A stretch of DNA of 64,000 nt, from the NCBI RefSeq assembly GCF_015560805.1, contig NZ_JADMSO010000002.1:62001-126000 (forward strand), read 5' to 3'. The DNA comes from Mediterraneibacter glycyrrhizinilyticus (lineage in GTDB: Bacteria; Bacillota; Clostridia; Lachnospirales; Lachnospiraceae). Positions within the stretch are counted from its first letter, which is position 1. Each line of letters starts with the position of its first letter. Of the stretch, positions 42,201 to 49,521 are shown in pieces. The notes beneath the pieces were generated by a model. It did no database searches and was not told where the DNA came from. It saw nothing but the letters and a program-made list of their open reading frames with translations. The position numbers were made by a program, and so were the translations under genes.

Positions 42201-44822
42201 GCAATTGAATCTCTGAAAGGAAAAAGCAATGAATATTATATTGTTAGTTTGGGACATGCATGGGATGCAAAAGCTGAAAAACTATTGAAAGACTTAGGAT
42301 TTCAGAATGAAAAAGATTATATTTTCCGTGTTCACAAACCAATAGTGCTTGAAAATTATGATTTGTCTAAGGGGAATTATTCAGATATATATGGAAATCG
42401 AATTGTAGGAACATCCGGTATACTGAAAAAGATTGTGTTTAGAGGATTAAACAGTCGTATCGAGCTAGGTAGGGGAATTCATATTGGAAAGAGCCTAAAT
42501 TTTGATATGGATACAAATGCATTGGTTGAAATTGGCGATGGCTGTCGATTTGCGTTTGATGTTACATTTGAATTGAAAGGGAATGTCATACCATTATCTA
42601 CAGTAAAAATCGGTAAAAAATGTCGTTTCTTAGATGCACTTTTTAGAGTATACGGACATGCTCAGAATTCATCGATTATTATAGGTGATGAAAGTAGTTT
42701 TGAATCTAATTTGGACATGCATGCAAATGCTGGTAAAAAGTTAATTATAGGTCGTGATTGTATGTTTTCACATGATATCAGTGTTTGGGCTGGAGATGGA
42801 CATACATTGTTTGATGTGACTACGGGAAAAAATACAAATAGCGATTACGATAATCTTCCTGAATGCAAGAACAAAATTGTATTAGGTGATCATGTTTGGG
42901 TTGGAAAAGGTGCATTTATTTTGGCAGGAACTAACATAGATACAGGAAGTGTTGTTGGTGCACAAAGTGTAGTGAAAGGGACATATCCTAACAACTGTGT
43001 TATCGCAGGAAATCCGGCAAAACTTGTCAAATATGATACTGCATGGAGCAGAGATATTGTGACAACAGATATTAAGCGATGTGGATCAGACGAATATGTA
43101 AAGTTGACAAATAGATCAGGTGAAAAAACAACTGCTAGTGTAATTGAAAAAAGTGGGATAATTGATAAAAATAAGATTCAAAATTGGTTAGTTACAGGAG
43201 GGAGTACAGGGTTCGGGAGAGCATTAGTAATTCGACTTCATGAATTAGGATATAAAGTTGTAGCAACGAGCCGTGATATTTCAAAATTGAAAGAGTTACC
43301 TAGAGGGATAGTGAAATTGCAAGTAGATGTTACAGATATTGATTCTTGTAGAGAAGCTATAAAGATGGCAATTGAACAGTTAGGAAAAATAGATGTACTG
43401 GTAAATAATGCAGGATTATCTCATACATCAAGTTTTGAAGAAACACCTGAAGAGATAGAAGAACAAATCATGGCGACTAATTATTGGGGAGTGTCGAACA
43501 TGGTAAAGTCTATAATTCCATATATGCGAATGAATAGAAATGGTACGGTAATTAATATTTCATCGGCAAGTGGTTTTAGGGCACGAAATTTTGGCTCTCA
43601 TTATGTTGCATCTAAATTTGCAGTAGATAATTTGACTAAAAACTTAAAATTTGAATGCCAAAAGTTTATGCGCTTTATGGCAGTAGAATTAGGTGGAATT
43701 AATACAGGACTTATTAAAAGACAAACGGTAATACACACGCAAATAGATGAGTATAAAAATTTACCTCAATTGTATCCATATGAGCGGAAATATGTAAATA
43801 AGATTGGAAAAACAGTTGATGCAGTTATTGAAACAGTCAATCACAAAGAATTACCTCGTGATTTAATTTTAGGATGGGATGCATACCAACAATTTCCACA
43901 GGTTATGCGAGTTTTTGACGAAGAGACTGAAAAATATAAAAATGTTTCAATATCTACAGATTTAGCTAAAAAAGATAATATAAGTTTGAAAGATATTACG
44001 TTGCCAAGAAATAAAAAGTTGAAAATGCAGAATTGGTTGATTACAGGAGCCAGTGGTGGTTGTGGGAAAGTCTTAGCATTAAGGTTAAAGAAATTGGGGT
44101 ATACCGTTGCGGTAACAAGTCGAGATATGTCAAGGTTGGAATCAATGCCAGAAGGGATTTATAAAATAGAATCCCAACTTGATAGTAGTGATACATGTGA
44201 GAAAGCTATTCAAACAGCGATTGATATGATGGGCTCAGTGGATGTTTTAGTAAATAATGCGACAAGTAATTGCTGGAGCAGTTTTGAAGAATGTCCGGAT
44301 GATATTATGGAAAAAGTGTTTAATGTTAATTACACAATTCCTAAAAATATGATGAGAGCAGTGTTACCACATATGAGAACAAATAAGAATGGAACGGTAA
44401 TTAATATTACCTCCATCGCTGGAATTCAGCCAAGAGCCAGAGTTTCTACATATTCGGCAGCAAAAGCAGCGCTAGAAGGGCTCACACGAACATTGAAATC
44501 TGAATGTCAGAGATTTGCCAGGTTTATGGCAGTTGAATTTGTTTGTATGAGGACTGGAATAATGATTCATAATCCAGTAATAGATACACAGATTGAAGAT
44601 TATAAAAATTTAGGTAGATATACACAGGAGGTGCCAACTATACCTAATCGTAAAGATATTGCAGCTCAACAAATAATTAACGTAGCGAATCAGGATATAC
44701 TTCCTCAGTCGTTATTGATTGGCACGGAGTCATATTTAGTGGCTCGAAACGAAATAAAACGTGCAAAAGAAGAATTTGAAAAATATAAAGAAATAACTTT
44801 ATCAGTTTGTGATCCGAAATAA
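39231..44822 (+). CDS. 1863-residue multi-enzyme fusion: ILEI - pyruvyl transferase - ferredoxin - FrhB - Rossmann-like - acyltransferase - SDR - SDR
   Basis: One uninterrupted frame. Order: ILEI-like (20-157, ends LNIVVIDSKKKSVIDSVVFD); pyruvyl transferase (180-535; GSDQMWN 267-273, TDSFHG 449-454); 4Fe-4S pair (CTGCGACSNVCP 563-574; C597, C600, C603, C607); FrhB (620-895; SSSGGVFT, LSIGDFWG); Rossmann-like region (930-1035); left-handed beta-helix acyltransferase (1050-1270; VLGDHVWVGKGAFILAG, VIAGNPAKLV); SDR 1 (1316-1570; TGGSTGFG, NNAG, Tyr 1458, Lys 1462); SDR 2 (1600-1855; TGASGGCG, NNAT, Tyr 1741, Lys 1745). All catalytic motifs look intact. It probably builds and attaches modified sugar substituents. 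GGAGG precedes ATG 39231. The gene is strongly AT-rich compared with the flanks. Confidence 0.85.
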   Translation: MSENSLINKREFSAYLDELKQLKNCIVIMAVRDTIVTSPTKTNIKKEEYSKLQTLGLSQLRTDNIAQQFWSGYAAVIFNGDVIYEKLDEKRENVEYKTLIDGVDIQILSSPYKKMDRASIIVEGKEVAVDQRGLNIVVIDSKKKSVIDSVVFDTWEEKIGITRKRIKDDYNMTEMEQKHYDVGIFGLWYGRNYGSMVTYFALDEVLKGMGYSTVMIKNPLGREGINLETLPKSHSLRFAEKHYDITPLYNLNEMFKLNRMCDKFVLGSDQMWNYGLSKPYRQSYYFDFVEDEKKAISYATSFGKDTYNAPEEYAKEVQKNLARFTAISVRDDFSKRICAENFGIKAEQVLDSVFLCPLEKYEELTQECTNIRKDFLFAYILDPRPEFGEEIKKIAEKTEKNVIVIFNEGDNKAEAKKKLALDYKNVEYWDEATLNEWLYCFKNADFVITDSFHGSVFASIFSNEFIVKKNFGRGGGRFDCLMDQLGLRNRMVEKISDISTLFEHVWLKDKIDYHAVQERLQPEIDKSYKWFKDALELPKEKLPPVVLADKTVTTPAIWKNIKCTGCGACSNVCPADAITMLPNKDGFLNPSVDYDKCINCGLCEKKCVALHPKYENYSKPECYAFWASDEIRAVSSSGGVFTVAAEYILDKGGYVAGTIYNEDYSVRHTIIHSKDELWKMRGSKYMQSDVQKIYRDVKILLNQGELVLFTGLPCHIAALYSCLGGRKYKNLYTIDLVCHGITSQKVFDKFHADVLGGKKLTDLQFKAKQPWGWHAGTNARFEDGTSYSVPLERCPYFIAYLKCISKNTTCGECQFNKLPRQADLSIGDFWGINKYNAEYNDQKGTSEILVNNERGAEFLEELRGTAKLMKPVPLEIALNGNHVMKKPYRMHKNRNYFFKHLDDTNFKELTLSCFRDDFSKQEEKILKDISPNMHNLYYLGKIVAENAKGRKVVAWGEGKVSKKIFKKYFDIDIAFTVFAYGHPVNGTTTRAIESLKGKSNEYYIVSLGHAWDAKAEKLLKDLGFQNEKDYIFRVHKPIVLENYDLSKGNYSDIYGNRIVGTSGILKKIVFRGLNSRIELGRGIHIGKSLNFDMDTNALVEIGDGCRFAFDVTFELKGNVIPLSTVKIGKKCRFLDALFRVYGHAQNSSIIIGDESSFESNLDMHANAGKKLIIGRDCMFSHDISVWAGDGHTLFDVTTGKNTNSDYDNLPECKNKIVLGDHVWVGKGAFILAGTNIDTGSVVGAQSVVKGTYPNNCVIAGNPAKLVKYDTAWSRDIVTTDIKRCGSDEYVKLTNRSGEKTTASVIEKSGIIDKNKIQNWLVTGGSTGFGRALVIRLHELGYKVVATSRDISKLKELPRGIVKLQVDVTDIDSCREAIKMAIEQLGKIDVLVNNAGLSHTSSFEETPEEIEEQIMATNYWGVSNMVKSIIPYMRMNRNGTVINISSASGFRARNFGSHYVASKFAVDNLTKNLKFECQKFMRFMAVELGGINTGLIKRQTVIHTQIDEYKNLPQLYPYERKYVNKIGKTVDAVIETVNHKELPRDLILGWDAYQQFPQVMRVFDEETEKYKNVSISTDLAKKDNISLKDITLPRNKKLKMQNWLITGASGGCGKVLALRLKKLGYTVAVTSRDMSRLESMPEGIYKIESQLDSSDTCEKAIQTAIDMMGSVDVLVNNATSNCWSSFEECPDDIMEKVFNVNYTIPKNMMRAVLPHMRTNKNGTVINITSIAGIQPRARVSTYSAAKAALEGLTRTLKSECQRFARFMAVEFVCMRTGIMIHNPVIDTQIEDYKNLGRYTQEVPTIPNRKDIAAQQIINVANQDILPQSLLIGTESYLVARNEIKRAKEEFEKYKEITLSVCDPK

Positions 44823-44850
44823 TGTTATAAAAGAAAATTGGAGGAAGATT

Positions 44851-45951
44851 ATGAAATACGATTATTTAATCGTGGGTGCCGGACTTTTCGGTTCGGTTTT
44901 TGCCCATGAAGCAAAGAAAAAAGGAAAAACTTGTCTTGTGATCGATAAGCGTGACCACATTGCAGGAAACATTTACTGCGAAGAAATTGAGGGAATCAAT
45001 GTACATAAATATGGCGCACATATTTTCCATACATCCAACAAAAAAGTGTGGGAGTACATTAATCAGTTTGCGGAATTTAACAATTATATTAATTCTCCAA
45101 TTGCTGTATATAAGGACGAGCTTTATAATCTGCCGTTTAATATGAATACATTCAGCAAGATGTGGAATATCCGCACACCACAGGAGGCCAAAGAAAAGAT
45201 TGCCCGGCAGGTTGCAGAAACAGGGATTACGGAGCCGAAGAATTTGGAAGAACAAGGACTTTCTCTTGTCGGAAAAGATGTATTTGAAAAACTGGTAAAA
45301 GGATATACGGAAAAGCAGTGGGGAAGAGACTGCAAAGATCTTCCGGCATTTATCATTAAACGCCTGCCGGTTCGTTTCACTTATGATAATAACTATTTTA
45401 ATGATCGTTTTCAGGGAATTCCAATGGGCGGTTATACAAAAATTGTGGAAAAAATGCTGAATGGTGTTGAGGTGAAAACGAGTACGGATTATTTCACATT
45501 TATCAAGGAGAATCCGGATATCGCAGAGAAAACTGTATTTACAGGAATGATCGATGAATATTTTGGATATAAACTTGGAGCATTGGAATATCGATCCGTT
45601 CGTTTTGAGACAGAAGTATTGGATACAGATAATTATCAGGGAAATGCAGTTGTAAACTATACAGAGAGAGAAGTGCCTTATACTCGTATTATCGAACATA
45701 AGCATTTTGAGTTTGGAAAGCAAGAAAAAACGGTAATCTCCAGAGAGTATTCTTCTGAGTGGCATGTTGGAATGGAGCCTTATTATCCGGTAAACAATGA
45801 GACGAATAATGCATTGTTTGAAAAATACAAAGAGTTGGCAGCAAAAGAGGAAAATGTAATCTTTGGCGGACGTCTTGGAAATTATAAATATTATGATATG
45901 GACAAAGTTATAGAAGCAGCACTTGAAGTTTGTGAGGGAGAACTGGTATAA
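44851..45951 (+). CDS. glf: UDP-galactopyranose mutase
   Basis: Flavoenzyme of 366 residues that converts UDP-galactopyranose to UDP-galactofuranose, the donor for GlfT-type enzymes. The FAD site DYLIVGAGLFGSVFAHEA is at the N terminus. Further hallmarks are GAHIFHTSNKKVWEYINQF, NLPFNMNTF, GYTEKQWGRD and YYPVNNETNNALFEKY. ATG 44851 has GGAGGAAG upstream; the frame extends a few codons before it without such a site. Its place directly after the fusion gene and with three GlfT2-like genes gives strong support for a galactofuranose polymer. Confidence 0.96.
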   Translation: MKYDYLIVGAGLFGSVFAHEAKKKGKTCLVIDKRDHIAGNIYCEEIEGINVHKYGAHIFHTSNKKVWEYINQFAEFNNYINSPIAVYKDELYNLPFNMNTFSKMWNIRTPQEAKEKIARQVAETGITEPKNLEEQGLSLVGKDVFEKLVKGYTEKQWGRDCKDLPAFIIKRLPVRFTYDNNYFNDRFQGIPMGGYTKIVEKMLNGVEVKTSTDYFTFIKENPDIAEKTVFTGMIDEYFGYKLGALEYRSVRFETEVLDTDNYQGNAVVNYTEREVPYTRIIEHKHFEFGKQEKTVISREYSSEWHVGMEPYYPVNNETNNALFEKYKELAAKEENVIFGGRLGNYKYYDMDKVIEAALEVCEGELV

Positions 45952-46003
45952 TAGCTTCAAAAAAAGAAATTACGTTAATAGAAAAGCACGGGAGGGTTTT
46001 AAG

Positions 46004-46942
46004 ATGAAGACCGCATTGGTTATTATGGCAGCAGGAATTGGATCACGATTCGGGGGAGGCATCAAGCAGCTTGAACCGGTTGGACCAAACGGCGAGATCA
46101 TCATGGATTATTCGATTCATGATGCGGTAGAGGCTGGATTTGATAAGATCGTATTTATCATCCGTAAAGATATTGAGAAAGATTTCAGAGAAGCAATCGG
46201 AAATCGTATGGAAGAGCTTTGCGCGGCGAAAGGTGTGGAGATCGGTTATGCATTTCAGGAAATGTCGGATATTCCACATGGATTTTCTGTTCCGAAAGGA
46301 CGGAAAAAACCGTGGGGAACCGGTCAGGCAGTCCTTGCATGCAAAGATATTGTAAAAGAGCCGTTTGCAGTGATCAATGCAGATGACTATTATGGAAAAG
46401 AAGCATTTGTAAAAATCCATGAGTTCTTACAGGATTATACACCGGATCGTGCAAATGCATTTTGTATGGCAGGTTTTATCCTGAAAAATACATTGAGCGA
46501 AAATGGCGGTGTTACAAGAGGTGTATGCAAAGTAGATTCTGACGGATTCTTGACCGGAGTGGACGAGACTTCCAATATCGTAAAGACGGCAGATGGTGCA
46601 GCGGTAGAAGCAGACGGCAACTTATCTCCAATTGATGAATTGTCAAATGTTTCGATGAATATGTGGGGCTTGACGCCGGAGTTTATCTCGATGCTGGAAG
46701 AGGGATTTTCGGTATTTTTTGAGAATATGGAGGGTAATGAGGAGAAAGCAGAGTACCTTCTTCCGATTTACATTGACGAATTGCTTCAGGAAGATTTGGT
46801 AAGTGTCAAAGTGTTGGAAACTGCAGATCGTTGGTTTGGTGTTACATACAAAGAGGACAAGCCGGTTGTAGTCGATTCTTTCCGGAAATTGATCGAAGAC
46901 GGTATTTATCAGGCTGATCTGTTTGCAGATTGGAAAAAGTAA
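46004..46942 (+). CDS. Sugar-phosphate nucleotidyltransferase family protein
   Basis: Protein of 312 residues with the nucleotidyltransferase signature ALVIMAAGIGSRFGGGIKQL and a metal-binding Asp pair in FAVINADDYYG. It probably makes an NDP-sugar for the operon; the exact substrate is not evident and the family is not the classical GalU or RmlA. GGAGGG precedes ATG 46004; the frame open to 45923 overlaps glf and is not used. It is the last gene before a terminator-like hairpin. Confidence 0.82.
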   Translation: MKTALVIMAAGIGSRFGGGIKQLEPVGPNGEIIMDYSIHDAVEAGFDKIVFIIRKDIEKDFREAIGNRMEELCAAKGVEIGYAFQEMSDIPHGFSVPKGRKKPWGTGQAVLACKDIVKEPFAVINADDYYGKEAFVKIHEFLQDYTPDRANAFCMAGFILKNTLSENGGVTRGVCKVDSDGFLTGVDETSNIVKTADGAAVEADGNLSPIDELSNVSMNMWGLTPEFISMLEEGFSVFFENMEGNEEKAEYLLPIYIDELLQEDLVSVKVLETADRWFGVTYKEDKPVVVDSFRKLIEDGIYQADLFADWKK

Positions 46943-46980
46943 GCGAATAATAAAAAAATAAAACGAAAGAAAAGCAATTT

Positions 46981-47015
46981 CCGGGTAGGATCTGATCGGA
47001 ACAGATTCCATCCGG
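46981..47015 (+). terminator. Hairpin ending the glycan operon
   Basis: CCGGGTAGGATCTG (46981-46994) pairs with CAGATTCCATCCGG (47002-47015) at 13 of 14 positions, two of them G-T. AGATTTATTTTA follows. It lies 38 bases after the nucleotidyltransferase stop. Confidence 0.6.
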
Positions 47016-47039
47016 AGATTTATTTTAGAGGAGCAGAAT

Positions 47040-47273
47040 ATGATTAATCCGATTACAGTAATGAAAATGTTGAATGAGCGTCATCAGTTTATTCAGAATC
47101 ATCCGGATTTTTATCCGTTCTTAAAGGAGAATTTCGGTGAAGGGATCGAGCCGGGGACATTGATCGAAGTAACCGTAAAGCATCCGGGGGAAGAGCAGGA
47201 ACGGAAAGTGACGATGGAAGTGCAGGGGACAGAACGGGCATTTTTTAAGGCTGCACAGGAGATATTGGGATAA
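47040..47273 (+). CDS. Small hypothetical protein (77 residues)
   Basis: I do not recognise this family. It is soluble, with ITVMKMLNERHQFIQNHPDF, a likely helix, then beta-rich TLIEVTVKHPGEEQERKVTMEV. GAGGAG lies six bases before the ATG. It stands alone between the operon terminator and the next promoter. It could be a conserved Lachnospiraceae protein. No signal peptide or membrane segment is seen. Confidence 0.65.
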   Translation: MINPITVMKMLNERHQFIQNHPDFYPFLKENFGEGIEPGTLIEVTVKHPGEEQERKVTMEVQGTERAFFKAAQEILG

Positions 47274-47302
47274 GAAAGTGCATATCATTTTTTAAGGGAA
47301 CA

Positions 47303-47311
47303 TGCTATACT
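47303..47311 (+). promoter_or_regulatory. Extended -10 element for the Rpn-family gene
   Basis: TGCTATACT (extended TGn plus TATACT at 47306-47311) lies 38 bases before the start codon. No strong -35 element is visible, as is usual for extended -10 promoters. Confidence 0.45.
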
Positions 47312-47349
47312 ATATTCCGTAGAATTCCTCTGTATATAGGAGGAAATAT

Positions 47350-48222
47350 ATGGGAAGAAAGTTAAGGGAACTTACAATAAAAGATGATTTTATGTTTGGT
47401 GCGGTGATGTCCGATCCGGAAAACTGCAGGGAATTGTTGGAGATGATCCTTGGTATTTCTATTGACCGGATTGAAGTGAGCAAGGAAAAGAGTATGGTTT
47501 ATCATCCGGAATATAAAGGCGTTCGTCTGGATGTGTATGCGCGGGATGAGGAGAATACTTGCTACAATGTAGAAATGCAGGCATCACGAAGACCGGTACT
47601 TGGAAAAAGAAGCCGTTATTATCAAAGCCAGATGGACATGGAGATGCTGCAAAGCGGCAGAGACTATGAAGAACTGCCAAAAAGTTTTGTGGTGTTTATT
47701 TGTGATTTTGATCCATTTGGAAAAGAACTCTATCGGTACACATTCAAGATGAAATGTGAAGAAGATGTCAATGTAGAATTGGAAGATGCAAGGCAGATCA
47801 TTTTTCTGAGTACGCAAGGGAAGAATCGGGAGGAAGTTCCGAAAGAACTGGTGACATTTTTGGAATATGTGAAAGCGGATTTAGAAGAAAGTCAGAAAGA
47901 TTTTCATAATTCTTATGTCCGCAGACTTCAGGATTCAGTTCAAAGAGTAAAAGCAAACCGGGAAATGGAGGAGCGTTTTATGCTTTTGGAAGAAAAATTG
48001 AAGGAAGAACGTGCCGAAGGTGAAAAGATAGGATGGAAGCTAGGTCAGACACAAGGCGCGCGTGACATGTTATTAAAAATGTTGGAAATTTTAGGGGAGA
48101 TTCCGGAACCGATCAGAGAGAAGATTACTTCTGTATCGGAGCAGGAAACATTGATGGATTGGGCAAAAATAGCAGTTCAATCGGCGTCTATGGAAGAGTT
48201 CGTAAAGAAAATTTCTGAATAA
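47350..48222 (+). CDS. Rpn-family PD-(D/E)XK nuclease (recombination-promoting/putative transposase)
   Basis: Protein of 290 residues. The N-terminal nuclease domain has IKDDFMFGAVMSDPENCRELLEMIL, RLDVYARDEENTCYNVEMQ (Asp and the E-x-Q form of the PD-(D/E)XK core) and KRSRYYQSQMD. A charged coiled-coil segment (about 195-235) follows. Related Rpn proteins are DNA endonucleases, and some act in phage defence. Lachnospiraceae genomes carry many copies. AGGAGG precedes ATG 47350. There are no inverted repeats of an insertion sequence around it. Confidence 0.85.
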   Translation: MGRKLRELTIKDDFMFGAVMSDPENCRELLEMILGISIDRIEVSKEKSMVYHPEYKGVRLDVYARDEENTCYNVEMQASRRPVLGKRSRYYQSQMDMEMLQSGRDYEELPKSFVVFICDFDPFGKELYRYTFKMKCEEDVNVELEDARQIIFLSTQGKNREEVPKELVTFLEYVKADLEESQKDFHNSYVRRLQDSVQRVKANREMEERFMLLEEKLKEERAEGEKIGWKLGQTQGARDMLLKMLEILGEIPEPIREKITSVSEQETLMDWAKIAVQSASMEEFVKKISE

Positions 48223-48253
48223 GTTCAATCTCATTTTATGATGAGTCTGTAAG

Positions 48254-48283
48254 TCCCGGATGATCGAAAATGATGATCCGGGA
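48254..48283 (+). terminator. Hairpin after the Rpn-family gene
   Basis: TCCCGGAT pairs with ATCCGGGA 31 bases after the stop; ATC/GAT pairs extend the stem inward. Only TTCGTGTC follows, so termination may be weak. Confidence 0.5.
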
Positions 48284-48484
48284 TTCGTGTCAAAAAGTCA
48301 ATGCCGTTTCAGGCAAAGTTCAGAACATACAGAGGGATTCTATCAAAGGAAAATGTAGATTATTCGTGAGTCTGCCAGACCGCTTTCAAAACAAATTGTA
48401 TAAAGACACTATGAAAGAAGAAATTTGCCAGGGAAACAAAGCGGAATCGCCGAGTGAAGATAGCAGAAAATATAGCAAATCAGT

Positions 48485-48529
48485 CGGGGCTGTGATAAAA
48501 TACAGGCATAGTATTTTATCACAGCCCCG
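48485..48529. terminator. 19 bp perfect hairpin upstream of dgkA
   Basis: Bases 48485-48503 (starting CGGGGCTGTGATAAAATAC) pair perfectly with 48511-48529 around AGGCATA. It lies 52 bases before the dgkA start and is followed by CTTTATGA, not a clear T-run. The gap 48223-48580 otherwise holds only the first hairpin and AT-rich sequence; I see no gene in it. The element could be a terminator or an RNA control element for dgkA. Confidence 0.5.
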
Positions 48530-48580
48530 CTTTATGATGAATGAAAAATCTTCGGGCGGCAGGGCAAAAGGAGGCGGAAG

Positions 48581-48967
48581 ATGGGCGGTGAAAAGAAAGA
48601 ACCACTTCACAAAAGTTTCGGATATGCTTGGGAGGGGATCACCGCGGTCATAAAAAAAGAGCGGAACATGAAGATCCATTGCTGTGTGATGATCCTTGTC
48701 ATTTTGGCGGGGGCAATCTTTCGGATTGCCGCATGGAAGTGGTGTATCTGCTTTTGTTTGTTCGGTCTGGTTATGTCGCTGGAAATCGTAAATACTGCAG
48801 TGGAAGCCGTTGTGGATCTTGTGACCGAAGAGCGGAAACCGCTTGCGAAACTGGCGAAAGATGCGGCGGCAGGCGCAGTTCTTCTTGCGGCGATAATGGC
48901 AGTGATCGCAGGGCTGATCCTGTTTCTCCCGGAGGGACTGGAATTTTTGTGTATGGTCCTTAAGTAG
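48581..48967 (+). CDS. dgkA: Diacylglycerol/undecaprenol kinase (DgkA family)
   Basis: Small membrane kinase of 128 residues that phosphorylates undecaprenol or diacylglycerol with ATP and so feeds the lipid carrier pool for wall and glycan synthesis. It begins SFGYAWEGITAVIKKERNMKIH and contains the family core SLEIVNTAVEAVVDLVTEER, KLAKDAAAGAVLL, plus three membrane helices. AAGGAGG lies just before ATG 48581. The length is normal for Gram-positive members. Confidence 0.92.
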   Translation: MGGEKKEPLHKSFGYAWEGITAVIKKERNMKIHCCVMILVILAGAIFRIAAWKWCICFCLFGLVMSLEIVNTAVEAVVDLVTEERKPLAKLAKDAAAGAVLLAAIMAVIAGLILFLPEGLEFLCMVLK

Positions 48968-49031
48968 AGCGAAGTTCGGGCAAAAAAGAGGAGGAAGCCG
49001 ATAGCAGAGTAAAGTTCGGACAGAAAAGGCA

Positions 49032-49101
49032 AATCAGAAAATATGAATCAGAAAATATGAATCAGAAAATATGAATCAGAAAATACGAATCAGAAAATAC
49101 G
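49032..49101 (+). repeat. Five 14 bp tandem units before the phasin-like gene
   Basis: AATCAGAAAATATG occurs three times (49032-49073), then AATCAGAAAATACG twice (49074-49101), with no spacer. The array ends at the Shine-Dalgarno site (GGAGGAG) of the gene at 49117. The copy number could vary between strains. Confidence 0.92.
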
Positions 49102-49116
49102 GAGGAGAAGAAAATT

Positions 49117-49521
49117 ATGGATGGAATCGGAGAAAACATTAAAAAAATATTATTAGCAGGAATCGGAGCGGTTGCGACAACGACAGAGAAATCCAAAGAG
49201 CTTCTGGATGAGATGGTGAAAAAGGGTGAATTGACCGTCGAACAGGGAAAGGTTCTGAATGAGGAGCTGAAACACAATATTAAGAAGACGATGAAAGAGA
49301 AAGTCAATGTTTCCGTGAAAGTGTCGGATCCGGAGGAACTGGACGAGCTGCTGGAGAAGATGACACCCGAACAGATTACTCGATTAAAAGAGCGGCTGAG
49401 CCAGCTTGATCAGCAGGAGGAAGAACCGGAAGCTGAAAAAACGGATACTTCCGAGATGGAAAACGTACCATTGGATGAGAAAGGTGCGGAGAATGTAAAG
49501 GAAGCGAGTGAGGATGAGTAA
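49117..49521 (+). CDS. Phasin-like helical protein paired with AarF kinase
   Basis: Protein of 134 residues, mostly helical. NIKKILLAGIGAVATTTEKSKELLDEMVKKGELT resembles the N terminus of phasin/PhaF-like granule proteins. The C-terminal third is acidic (EEEPEAEKTDTSEME). It has no PHA synthase nearby, so a storage-granule role is doubtful. Its end overlaps the AarF-type kinase gene by eight bases. This pairing recurs in Clostridia and suggests a joint membrane-lipid role. Confidence 0.7.
   Translation: MDGIGENIKKILLAGIGAVATTTEKSKELLDEMVKKGELTVEQGKVLNEELKHNIKKTMKEKVNVSVKVSDPEELDELLEKMTPEQITRLKERLSQLDQQEEEPEAEKTDTSEMENVPLDEKGAENVKEASEDE

Noticed and set aside
39231-44822. Assembly artefact joining several genes
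   Set aside because: The frame is continuous for 1863 codons, with even composition and intact motifs in every module. The junctions are linker-like rather than abrupt, so a true fusion is more likely, though long-read confirmation would help.
44866-45960. 364-codon open frame antisense to glf
   Set aside because: It is Cys, Phe and Ile rich, without domains, fully inside the well-supported glf gene. The open frame results from codon bias on the other strand.
47350-48222. Insertion sequence around the Rpn-family nuclease
   Set aside because: No terminal inverted repeats or target duplications are visible; the gene has its own promoter-like element and terminator.
48270-48653. 127-codon open frame on the plus strand between the Rpn gene and dgkA
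   Set aside because: It runs through both hairpins, overlaps dgkA by 73 bases, has no ribosome site and reads as low-complexity basic peptide.
49032-49101. CRISPR-like array
   Set aside because: Units are 14 bp and directly adjacent, with no spacers and no cas genes nearby.
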